From assembly GCA_021826605.1 (NCBI GenBank), contig JAKAZF010000124.1, forward strand, positions 1 to 7,403: a stretch of 7,403 nucleotides of DNA, read 5' to 3'. The position numbers and the translations under genes are program-made. The notes under the pieces were generated by a model. It searched no databases, was not told where the DNA came from, and saw only the letters and a list, made by a program, of their open reading frames with translations. The stretch is from Planctomycetota bacterium (GTDB lineage Bacteria > Planctomycetota > Phycisphaerae > WQYP01). How positions within the stretch are numbered: position 1 is the stretch's first letter; every line of letters starts with the position of its first letter. Below, one piece after another: positions 1 to 6,474 of the stretch.

Positions 1-141
1 GAACGCGTTGCGGATTATGTGGCCATGATGCAGAAAGGCCAAATCATTTACTTCGGTTCACTGGAAGACCTTAAAGACCGCACCCACTTGAGTCTGGAAG
101 ACGCGTTCCTGCAAATGCAACAGGGGGCGGCCAATGCCTAA
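1..141 (+). CDS. ABC transporter ATP-binding protein, C-terminal fragment
   Basis: The window opens inside a gene read in frame 1, of which the last 46 codons and a TAA stop are visible. The peptide begins ERVADYVAMMQKGQIIYFGS and continues with a LEDLKD segment and LEDAFLQMQ. This is the usual end of an ABC-2-type ATPase: the strand after the H-loop (hydrophobic, then a xxGxI turn), followed by the helix that ends in a LEDAFLxM-like motif. In the family this subunit hydrolyses ATP on the cytoplasmic face and powers a membrane partner. The Walker A, signature and Walker B motifs lie upstream of the window, so the call rests on the tail alone. Its stop overlaps the start of the next gene by 8 bases, which implies translational coupling to a permease. 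The exported substrate cannot be told. Confidence 0.75.
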   Translation, partial: ERVADYVAMMQKGQIIYFGSLEDLKDRTHLSLEDAFLQMQQGAANA

Positions 142-1513
142 TCGCTATACCGAAGTGTTGATGACATACGTGCGCCGTCCATTTTCGTCGTGGCGGGCGG
201 CGCTCTGGATCGCATTGATCCTCTGGGCCGTATTTTCTGACGGCTTCGGTCATCCGGGGCATATCGGCACCGGATCTGTTACAAGCGGCGGCGTATATTT
301 AGGCCTGTGGCTTTGGTTGCACTTCCGCGAACAGATGGTCCAACCGCGCCGCGCAGTAACGCCCCACTGCGTCTCGACAAATATCGCAGTCTTCGTTGCG
401 CTGGGACTACTGACGGTATCAGGGCCTCCGCTCTTAATGCTGACATTGAACCACGGCCTCCGTGCGGGTTTATTTTTGGCGTTGGCCCTCTATATTTTCG
501 GCCTGGTTGGATGGGCTGTGGCTGCCAATACCTTGCCGGTGATGGTCGTTTGCCTTGTCGCGTTTTTCGGCCCACTGAAATATCTGGGGCTGTTGTGGGG
601 CACTTCTGACGCAGTGCCTTGGGCGGCGTCTCCATGCCTTCTTCTTTCTGGGGTGGCTGCTGGAAGCTGGGCAATATGGAAGCTAAGCCATATCACTGAA
701 GGCCCGCGTGGTTATGGCCAAAATATGTGCCGCACGGCCGACGGATCTTACAATCTTGGATCATTTGGTCGCGCCACTGGCCGCTTTTTCGGACAACTTT
801 TCGGCCCATCCACAAACACCCCTCAGATGGACGGACAAAACGACGCGGCCCAAATCACCTACGGGATACCGATGGCTTTGGATGGAACGCTGAGGGACAC
901 GCTGCGGCGCTGGCGACATACGTATGTGCTGGGGCCATACCTCTTCGCGGCCGCCCTTGTATTAATTTATGTGGCATTACACTTCGTACACGGGCGGCTC
1001 CACTCCCCTGCGGACATGTTCCAAGACGTTCATATAATCGTATTGTGGGGCGTCGTATTACCGTGGATGGCTTCACGCCGCTGGCAGTCGGATTGGCCAT
1101 GCATAGCCGTAGAATCTCTTCGTCCGGAAAGCCGGGCACAATTTGCCAGGGGAATACTTCTAACCGTGGCCTTCCAAATTCTTCTGGCGTGGCTCATATT
1201 CGCTGCCGGTGTGTGGCTGGCGGTTGTAGTGGTAGACCACAGTTTGAAAGGCACGGAAACCCTGGATTTATATCTGTTGGCAACCGGTATGATGCTGCCG
1301 CTGGCATCTGCGATTGTGTGCCGGGTCCTTTCCCACGGATCACAGGCAGCACTCTCCTGGGCCGCGGTGGGTTTCGTGACCGTGGGAATGAGCATTACCC
1401 TCTCATTTTGCGGGGCTTTTCAGGCGGTCAGCATCGCGGCCGTCCTTATGGTGGCAGGCCTGATTCTTATCCCCTTCGTTTACCGCCACTGGCTGAACAT
1501 GGAAATGGGGTGA
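134..1513 (+). CDS. Polytopic membrane protein, probable ABC transporter permease
   Basis: This 459-residue protein is very hydrophobic. About twelve membrane segments can be placed near residues 22-38, 51-64, 82-104, 110-130, 133-155, 165-184, 266-286, 299-313, 338-367, 376-398, 405-427 and 431-450. A polar loop at about 186-265 splits it into two blocks of six. No family motif is recognised with certainty. The permease role is inferred from the membrane topology and the 8-base overlap with the ABC ATPase gene. The ATG at 134 is preceded by a purine-rich GGGGGCGG ribosome binding site within the ATPase gene; a second in-frame ATG at 161 is a possible alternative. A twelve-helix permease may work with the ATPase dimer as one chain, or as part of an ABC-2 exporter whose other subunits lie upstream. 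Substrate unknown. Confidence 0.65.
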   Translation: MPNRYTEVLMTYVRRPFSSWRAALWIALILWAVFSDGFGHPGHIGTGSVTSGGVYLGLWLWLHFREQMVQPRRAVTPHCVSTNIAVFVALGLLTVSGPPLLMLTLNHGLRAGLFLALALYIFGLVGWAVAANTLPVMVVCLVAFFGPLKYLGLLWGTSDAVPWAASPCLLLSGVAAGSWAIWKLSHITEGPRGYGQNMCRTADGSYNLGSFGRATGRFFGQLFGPSTNTPQMDGQNDAAQITYGIPMALDGTLRDTLRRWRHTYVLGPYLFAAALVLIYVALHFVHGRLHSPADMFQDVHIIVLWGVVLPWMASRRWQSDWPCIAVESLRPESRAQFARGILLTVAFQILLAWLIFAAGVWLAVVVVDHSLKGTETLDLYLLATGMMLPLASAIVCRVLSHGSQAALSWAAVGFVTVGMSITLSFCGAFQAVSIAAVLMVAGLILIPFVYRHWLNMEMG

Positions 1514-1682
1514 CAAATGTAATATGAAATTCCAACCGCTCTTTCACTGCCCTATTCATACTGGCTATCCTTGTAAATAATGTGGGCCGCAGCAGGAAAC
1601 ATTTCTATCAAAACCGTAAACTACCGCAGCAGAACGTGCCGAAACACGCCTGCCCGGTTATGATGCGTTTTGAGGTGTTATT
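1514..1682 (+). promoter_or_regulatory. Intergenic region with probable promoter of the ATPase/DUF4276 operon
   Basis: This 169-base gap must hold any separate promoter for the two-gene operon that follows. A TATGAT hexamer at 1659-1664 resembles a sigma-70 minus-10 box, but the matching minus-35 position (about 1636-1641, GTGCCG) is poor, so the prediction is weak. A Shine-Dalgarno-like TGAGGTG at 1671-1677 lies a few bases before the ATG at 1683 and supports that start. No hairpin with a T-tract was seen after the permease gene, so read-through from the ABC operon is possible. An open frame without a good start runs through the gap and is treated as a separate finding. Confidence 0.3.
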
Positions 1683-2951
1683 ATGAGCGAATCAGACCGG
1701 CGCTCCAACTTGGGAACTGTGCCGCGAATTGAATACCTGCGTATCAAAAATTATCGCGCCATCCGTGATCTTGAACTTAAAAACCTATCCCCGCTTACCG
1801 TATTTCTTGGCCCAAACGGCAGCGGAAAATCGACCATATTTGACGTCTTCGCATTCCTCTCCGAATGTTTTTCCGTCGGCCTGCGCAAGGCTTGGGACAA
1901 GCGCGGGCGATTTAAGGAATTACGCACCCGTGGTTCTGACGGTCCCATTGAAGTTGAAATCAAATACCGTGAGGCCCCCGGCGCAACACCGATTACCTAT
2001 CACCTTGCCGTCGCGGAAGATGGTAAAGGCCCTTTTATACAGGAGGAATGGCTTCAATGGCGGCGCGGCCGCCAGTTTGGTGCACCATTCAAATTCCTGG
2101 ATTTCAAGGAGGGGGCGGGGCGTGTCATTACCGGCGACACGCCCGACGACCAGGACCAGCGCATCGACGAAACGCTTGACTCACGCGAGATGCTCGCGGT
2201 CAACACCTTAGGCCAGTTCGCCAAGCATCCACGCGTCAGTGCACTGCGCCGCTTCATTTCCGGTTGGTACCTTTCCTATCTCACGGCCGATAGCGCCCGC
2301 GGCGTACCGGAAGCCGGCCCGCAGGAAAGGCTTTCCGACACGGGCGATAATCTGGCCAATGTGGTGCAATATCTGAAGGAACAGCATCCTCAACAGCTCG
2401 CCGATATTCTGACAATTCTGGCCAAACGAATTCCACGCCTGGAGCGCGTAGACGCCGACCTCATGGCCGACGGACGCCTGCTGCTGCAAATCAAGGATGC
2501 GCCGTTTGAGAGACCGGTATTGGCCAAGTTCGCATCTGACGGCACGTTAAAAATGCTGGCCTATCTTACCGTGCTATACGACCCGTCTCCACCGCAGTTG
2601 ATCGGGATTGAGGAACCGGAGAATCAATTACACCCCCGGCTTCTGCCGGAACTTGCGGAGGAATGCCGCAGTGCTGCAGCGCATGGTCAACTCATGGTTA
2701 CCACGCACTCCCCCTTCTTCGTTAATGCACTGCGTGCCGAAGAGGTCTGGGTGCTGTACCGCAATGAAAAGGGCTACACAGAAGGCCGCCGCGCCGCCGA
2801 TATGAAGGGAATTCCAGAATTCATGGCCGCCGGTGCAAAACTTGGCCAGCTCTGGATGGAAGGCTTTTATGAGGTCGGCGATCCATTGACAGCCAGCGGC
2901 GGCTCCCGCGTACTTTCCGCGCAGGGGAAAACCACGCGCGGGGAGGCGTGA
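1683..2951 (+). CDS. AAA family ATPase, RecF/OLD-like (AAA_21 type)
   Basis: This 422-residue protein has the ABC/SMC-type ATPase fold used by RecF, OLD and many defence ATPases. After about 15 polar residues comes the typical opening strand and turn [17 protein letters not shown]. Then follow Walker [10 protein letters not shown] (43-51), a signature-like [11 protein letters not shown] (285-295), Walker B with catalytic acids IGIEEPE (307-313) and the D-loop ENQLHP, and an H-switch TTHSPFF (340-346). The middle part (about 90-280) is the variable lid region. All catalytic motifs look intact, so the enzyme should bind and hydrolyse ATP, probably as a dimer. There is no nuclease domain at its C-terminus; the next gene, which begins directly at its stop codon, may supply that function. 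The start is supported by GAGG at 1672-1675, 7 bases before the ATG. It resembles COG4637-type predicted ATPases. A role in phage defence or DNA repair is inferred. Confidence 0.88.
   Translation: MSESDRRSNLGTVPRIEYLRIKNYRAIRDLELKNLSPLTVFLGPNGSGKSTIFDVFAFLSECFSVGLRKAWDKRGRFKELRTRGSDGPIEVEIKYREAPGATPITYHLAVAEDGKGPFIQEEWLQWRRGRQFGAPFKFLDFKEGAGRVITGDTPDDQDQRIDETLDSREMLAVNTLGQFAKHPRVSALRRFISGWYLSYLTADSARGVPEAGPQERLSDTGDNLANVVQYLKEQHPQQLADILTILAKRIPRLERVDADLMADGRLLLQIKDAPFERPVLAKFASDGTLKMLAYLTVLYDPSPPQLIGIEEPENQLHPRLLPELAEECRSAAAHGQLMVTTHSPFFVNALRAEEVWVLYRNEKGYTEGRRAADMKGIPEFMAAGAKLGQLWMEGFYEVGDPLTASGGSRVLSAQGKTTRGEA
2940..2946 (+). promoter_or_regulatory. Ribosome binding site inside the ATPase gene for the DUF4276 gene
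   Basis: A GGGGAGG stretch within the last codons of the ATPase gene sits 5 bases before the ATG at 2952. The ATPase stop (TGA, 2949-2951) and this ATG abut as TGAATG, so termination and re-initiation can be coupled, which would favour a fixed ratio of the two proteins. Confidence 0.65.
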
Positions 2952-3563
2952 ATGCACGTTGAGTTTCTGGTGGAAGAGGAATCCTGTGCCGAATTCCTCA
3001 CAATTCTGGCACCCAAACTGCTTCGCCCTGATGATACCTTCCGCACGCATCCGTTCGCGGGAAAGCCCGACTTGCTTAATTCACTGCCGGCGCGGCTTCG
3101 TGGCTACGCCGCGTGGCTGCCCAATGATTGGCGCATCGTGGTGCTGGTGGATCGTGATCAAGAGGACTGTCGCGCACTCAAAGGTAAGATGGAATATTCC
3201 GCCCGGGCCGCCGGATTAAATACCCGGTCCGGATCGTCTGATAAAAGCCGCTTTAACGTCATTAACCGTATCGCGGTGGAGGAGTTGGAATCTTGGTTTT
3301 TCGGCGATGTTACGGCGCTGGCCAGTGCGTACCCGCGCATCCCCCGAACGCTGGGGGAAAAACGGAAATACCGGGATTCGGACGCAATCACGGGTGGAAC
3401 GTGGGAGACTCTGGAGCGAGTCTTGCAGTCGGCCGGATATTACCCGGCGGGGATGCCAAAAATTGAAGTTGCCCGCAATGTTTCCCATCACATGCTTCCG
3501 GATCGCAATCGGTCCCTTTCTTTCAAGACCTTCAGAGATGCGATCAGACAAATGCAACTATAA
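2952..3563 (+). CDS. DUF4276 family protein, Toprim-like partner of the ATPase
   Basis: This 203-residue soluble protein matches the DUF4276 pattern. It opens with a strand and acidic cluster HVEFLVEEESCAEFL (E8-E10), as in the first glutamate motif of Toprim domains. Next comes a hydrophobic strand ending in an acidic triad, RIVVLVDRDQED (D67, D69, E71, D72), and then the family's characteristic IAVEELESWFFGD (108-119). The C-terminal third is basic and helical. Toprim domains bind magnesium through such a glutamate and DxD arrangement and serve in topoisomerases, primases and OLD-family nucleases. A nuclease role here is inferred from this resemblance and from the operon with a RecF/OLD-like ATPase. 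Genes of this family commonly follow such ATPases. The pair looks like an OLD nuclease split over two chains. The protein has no signal peptide or membrane segment. The biochemical activity is unproven. Confidence 0.8.
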   Translation: MHVEFLVEEESCAEFLTILAPKLLRPDDTFRTHPFAGKPDLLNSLPARLRGYAAWLPNDWRIVVLVDRDQEDCRALKGKMEYSARAAGLNTRSGSSDKSRFNVINRIAVEELESWFFGDVTALASAYPRIPRTLGEKRKYRDSDAITGGTWETLERVLQSAGYYPAGMPKIEVARNVSHHMLPDRNRSLSFKTFRDAIRQMQL

Positions 3564-3686
3564 CTGGAACCTGGAGCCCGTAATCTGCTGTGTTCCACCG
3601 TCGGCAAATTCAGCGGCTAAGGGAGTGACGGGAAATCGGATTTGGGGTACAGCTATTTCGGCCCGTTCCCAAAACTTCATCCACAA
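3564..3686. other. Convergent intergenic gap without an obvious terminator
   Basis: The DUF4276 gene and the mannanase gene end facing each other across 123 bases. Short complementary pieces occur (GGAAC near 3566 with GTTCC near 3592), but the loop is long and no T-tract follows on either strand. I see no coding sequence, RNA gene or repeat here. Termination may depend on Rho or on a structure I cannot evaluate by eye. Confidence 0.4.
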
Positions 3687-5207
3687 TTAGTTTTGCAGCC
3701 AGTTTTTTGTTTGCGCGTGTGTCAGCACTTCGCGCTGGTTGTATATTTTTTTCAGCAGGCCGGGGTTCTCATAGTGCGGGCGCACCCGGCCGCTCCAACT
3801 GACTTCATAATCCCAATACACACCAAAATGAAACGCTTTTTTCGCATTCACCACGCCGCCAAATTCGCTCATGGCGATCAGTTTATTGGGATAGTGCCTG
3901 CGGCAAGTTTGCCACAGGTTGCTTAGCGGATCATTCGTATCGGTCGGATACTGATCCACGCCGACAATATCAACATATTTGTTCCCGGGATACCACGTCG
4001 CGGTGCCGGCGGTCGTATATACCCATATCAAGTTATGGAGATGAAAGTGATGCGTAAAACGATGATACATCAGCCGCCAAAGCTGCTTAAAGGGTCCCGG
4101 CCCGTGCGCTCCCCACCAGAACCAGCCGCCGGATGCTTCATGCAAAGGCCGCCAGAGGATGGGAATTCCGGCCCGACTAAATTTCTCAAGCTGTTTGGCA
4201 ATCGCATCCATATTGCTGATCATAAGATGATAGTTTTTGCTGTGTGGATGAGCCAGCACTTTGGCAAGATTAAACTTGGTGGATTTGGTGTAAAAACCGG
4301 ACCACCAATGGGATTGGACGGTTTTCCCCTGGGCATTGACATAACTGTGATCAATGAGTTCAGCCGGGGCATTCCAGTGCCATGAGACCGTCAGGATATA
4401 CCCGTCGCGTGCGTCTCTGATCAGCTTCTGCACCTCATGATGCGGATTTGAGCCGTGCTCCAGGCGCGTCGGCGAGTAGTCAATGAGATCGCCTCCGATA
4501 ATAGACGGAGAGTGGCCCGATACCTGATGCACATAATTGGCATCGCTCCGGGTGTATACACCAGTCAACATTCGGCGGCCATATACCTCAACCAGATGGC
4601 TCATCAGAGATCGAGCCTGCGGTGTGGCCTGTGGATCACTTAAGCGGGCACTTGGCCGCATCGGCGGCGGCGGAGATTGCGCGGGAATAAACGTGAGGGA
4701 ATCGATGCTGAAATATCCCCATCCTCGGCCAATGGAAACGACATTTTTGCCCGTCTTAAGTTCCACCAGGCCGGCGTCAAAATTGGAAAAATGATTCGGT
4801 GACGTTGGAAACATGCTGGAGTATTGACTGCCATTGATCGCCATGACAAAGCCTTTGGGGCCGGGGGAGCTGTAGCGAATCATCGCGTCATAAAGCCCGG
4901 GTGCGGGAATGTGAAATGTCATGATCAGCCGATTAGCCGATTTGGTAAATCCCGTAACGTAGGCGTCACCGGCGAAGCCGGGAATGGCTTTGGCCAGCGT
5001 TAAGCCTTTCAGCTTTCCATGCTCCGCAAGCTGAGAAACAACCGGTCCGCCGGCCTGCACCGGAGATAACATAAGTGTCAACAGCAGCAACGCCGGAGCA
5101 ATGGAAATCCAGCGCGTTAAGGTGCGGCCATAGGCGGGCGCAACCCCTCGCTTCTGACAATGGGAGATCGGACAAATACCTATGACCATTCGTTGAAATA
5201 TCTGCAT
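3687..5207 (-). CDS. Secreted GH26 endo-beta-mannanase with CBM35-like domain
   Basis: Counted from the ATG at 5207, the protein has 506 residues. A long basic N-terminal stretch leads to a hydrophobic core (about 34-48, APALLLLTLMLSPVQA) with a probable signal peptidase I site after VQA at residue 52. There is no lipobox cysteine. Residues 54-176 form a beta-rich domain with CBM35 features (GFAGDAYVTGF, a YDAMIRYSS strand, and a WGYFSIDSLTF end), which in mannanases binds the polysaccharide. A proline-rich linker (SPPPPMRPS) follows. The catalytic GH26 barrel occupies about 195-485, with WRPLHEASGGWFWWG holding the acid/base E357 and MSEFGG holding the nucleophile E448. GH26 enzymes cut beta-1,4-mannan by a retaining mechanism outside the cytoplasm. 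The frame stays open to a TTG at 5258, but that codon has no Shine-Dalgarno. The ATG has only a weak GAAGAG 9 bases upstream, so the start is not certain. Confidence 0.87.
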   Translation of the reverse strand: MQIFQRMVIGICPISHCQKRGVAPAYGRTLTRWISIAPALLLLTLMLSPVQAGGPVVSQLAEHGKLKGLTLAKAIPGFAGDAYVTGFTKSANRLIMTFHIPAPGLYDAMIRYSSPGPKGFVMAINGSQYSSMFPTSPNHFSNFDAGLVELKTGKNVVSIGRGWGYFSIDSLTFIPAQSPPPPMRPSARLSDPQATPQARSLMSHLVEVYGRRMLTGVYTRSDANYVHQVSGHSPSIIGGDLIDYSPTRLEHGSNPHHEVQKLIRDARDGYILTVSWHWNAPAELIDHSYVNAQGKTVQSHWWSGFYTKSTKFNLAKVLAHPHSKNYHLMISNMDAIAKQLEKFSRAGIPILWRPLHEASGGWFWWGAHGPGPFKQLWRLMYHRFTHHFHLHNLIWVYTTAGTATWYPGNKYVDIVGVDQYPTDTNDPLSNLWQTCRRHYPNKLIAMSEFGGVVNAKKAFHFGVYWDYEVSWSGRVRPHYENPGLLKKIYNQREVLTHAQTKNWLQN

Positions 5208-5360
5208 GTTTCGTTTCTCTTCATAAATGCCCCCGACAACCAATTGGCCGTCCGCCAATTACCGGGACAGAATCCAAAACATTACCATGCGACACGATTG
5301 CCGCAAGGATGCAGAGCGCAAAAATATTTATCATTAACGCAAATAAGCACCCGAATGGGA
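5208..5360 (-). promoter_or_regulatory. Upstream region of the mannanase gene
   Basis: This 153-base gap between the DinB-like gene and the mannanase is long enough to carry its own promoter. On the minus strand an AT-rich segment (about 5322-5345) lies far upstream and the inverted repeat lies near the gene. A TTGCGG hexamer can be paired at 17 bases with AATGTT, but the second box is poor, so no promoter is placed firmly. The mannanase function is unlike that of the upstream genes, which also favours separate control. Confidence 0.3.
5242..5260. repeat. Perfect 7-bp inverted repeat, possible operator of the mannanase gene
   Basis: AATTGGC at 5242-5248 and GCCAATT at 5254-5260 are exact reverse complements separated by 5 bases. 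An outer CCCG (5232-5235) and CGGG (5263-5266) could lengthen the structure with an uneven internal loop. The repeat lies 35-53 bases upstream of the ATG of the mannanase gene and is the only clear dyad in the 153-base gap. It is not followed by a T-tract on either strand, so it does not look like a terminator. A regulator-binding site or a leader hairpin is more likely. This role is inferred. Confidence 0.4.
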
Positions 5361-5861
5361 TTATTCATCGCCGGAAGGGCCATACATACCCGGAACGGGA
5401 ATGTCATTCAGGCGCAGATAAACACACAGGTGTGCGCGGTGATGAATAATGTGGTTGACGACAAAACTGCGAATCACCACCTTGCGGGGCATGGCCATCA
5501 TGGTGGTACCCGCTTTAAGCAGCGTCCACATTTCATTGATCCGCTGATCGTCAACAGTCGCCAAGGCCTTCCGGGCCGCAGTGACGTTACGATCAAACTG
5601 ATCCAGAATTTCCCTCCGGCCGGCAAGGGCCGGGACCTGATAGGGTTGCCCGCCGACTGGAGCAATATCCAAAGAGGGCATTGTTATTACTGCTACAATC
5701 CAGTTGACCATATCCACCACATGATTGGCATTCCAACCAATCGTGTGTGATTTGCTATGAGGCTTCCAATCCAGCTTGTTATCAGGAAGGCGTTCCAGCA
5801 CTTTGCGCGTGTTGGCCATTTCCTGATCAAATTCCGGCAGAAGAGATTCGGCGTATGACAT
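5361..5861 (-). CDS. DinB family protein (DinB_2 type)
   Basis: This 166-residue protein fits the DinB/YfiT four-helix-bundle family in both length and motifs. It begins with the MSYAESLLPEFDQEMANTRK helix, which is followed by LPDNKLDWKPH. The likely metal-binding histidines are H47 (in WNANH), H137 and H141 (in NHIIHHRAHLCVYLR), in the usual H-xxx-H spacing. The end PVPGMYGPSGDE is also typical. Members bind a divalent metal, and some act as thiol-dependent S-transferases, such as bacillithiol or mycothiol enzymes; the substrate here is unknown. An AAGGAG ribosome binding site (5870-5875 on the complementary strand) lies 8 bases before the ATG. It is the last of four co-directional small genes and is 76 bases downstream of the AHSA1 gene. 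It is not related to the DNA polymerase IV also called DinB. Confidence 0.88.
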   Translation of the reverse strand: MSYAESLLPEFDQEMANTRKVLERLPDNKLDWKPHSKSHTIGWNANHVVDMVNWIVAVITMPSLDIAPVGGQPYQVPALAGRREILDQFDRNVTAARKALATVDDQRINEMWTLLKAGTTMMAMPRKVVIRSFVVNHIIHHRAHLCVYLRLNDIPVPGMYGPSGDE

Positions 5862-5937
5862 GAGAGAGTCTCCTTAAAGATGAAACAACTAAAACCGAAA
5901 ACGATAGCTAAAAGTCCACGAAAAAAAAGAGCTGCAC

Positions 5938-6444
5938 TTACTTGGCGTTCAAGCCACGGCTCATACTCGCCGCCTCCATATCTGCGTCGAGCCGATCCAG
6001 ACACTGCGTCCATCCGACGCTGTATCCTACCTTTACAGCCGCCTCACGATCAAGTTCCGAATTAAACCGGGTAAGAATCGTGAGTTGTGTCCCGCCCCGT
6101 TTTTCCGTAAACGTAACGGTCACGACCGCGTGGGGTGGTACGCCGCTGCCACAGGGATGGCCACACTCTCCGGCACCCGCCAGGATGATCCTTTCCGGCG
6201 GCGTGATGTCCTGGTATGTCCCCTTGCACGGATACGGCTTGCCGTCCGGCCCACGGAGGTTGAGGGAAAACTCGCCGCCGGGCCGGACGTCCATTTTGCA
6301 GTCGCCAGCGGTAAAACCAACCGGTCCCCACCATTTTGCCAGGTGATGGGGATCCGTCCAAGCTTTCCAAACCAGTTCGCGCGGGGCATTGAAACTGCGC
6401 GTTACGATTAGTTCCCGTTGCGCGGGCGATATTGCATTTTCCAT
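5938..6444 (-). CDS. SRPBCC family protein (AHSA1-type domain)
   Basis: This 168-residue protein carries the classic signature of the AHSA1/START-like fold. It has the N-terminal strand ELIVTRSFNAPRELVWKAWT, the DPHHLAKWWGP helix-turn, a DVRPGGEFSLNLRGPDG hairpin and a TYQDITPPERIILAG strand. After these come a VTVTFTEKRGGTQLTI strand and the long C-terminal helix with VGWTQCLDRLDADME. These proteins have a deep hydrophobic pocket for small ligands; the ligand here is unknown. The ATG has an AAAGGAG site (6451-6457, complementary strand) 6 bases upstream. A stretch with two cysteines and a histidine, ECGHPCGSG (93-101), lies at the pocket-facing part of the fold and is noted separately. The gene starts 30 bases after the VOC gene ends, so the two are very likely co-transcribed. 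Confidence 0.9.
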   Translation of the reverse strand: MENAISPAQRELIVTRSFNAPRELVWKAWTDPHHLAKWWGPVGFTAGDCKMDVRPGGEFSLNLRGPDGKPYPCKGTYQDITPPERIILAGAGECGHPCGSGVPPHAVVTVTFTEKRGGTQLTILTRFNSELDREAAVKVGYSVGWTQCLDRLDADMEAASMSRGLNAK

Positions 6445-6474
6445 TTTCCGCTCCTTTGGTCAGACATCGGGCGA

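Noticed and set aside
727..1527. A 266-codon open frame on the plus strand inside the permease gene
   Set aside because: It overlaps the membrane protein in another frame. Its product is rich in Arg, Gly and Pro with no domain pattern, while the overlapped frame has clear membrane helices and is coupled to the ATPase gene.
1683..3686. Possible retron, because retrons can include an ATPase and a Toprim-like partner
   Set aside because: No reverse transcriptase gene is present, and the 123-base gap after the pair shows no msr/msd-like structure.
3564..3686. Bidirectional terminator between the convergent genes
   Set aside because: The GGAAC/GTTCC and CGGGAAAT/ATTTCGGCCCG pairs are short, imperfect and without a T-tract, so I do not call a terminator.
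5160..5750. A 196-codon open frame on the plus strand opposite the DinB-like gene
   Set aside because: It is antisense to a well-supported DinB_2 gene with metal-ligand histidines and a ribosome binding site. The translation shows no recognisable fold.
5917..5937. Run of eight A (T on the minus strand) at 5921-5928 as a terminator between the AHSA1 and DinB genes
   Set aside because: No adequate GC-rich stem precedes the T-run on the minus strand; only a 4-bp CTTG/CAAG pair about 12 bases away was found. The DinB gene with its strong ribosome binding site follows closely.
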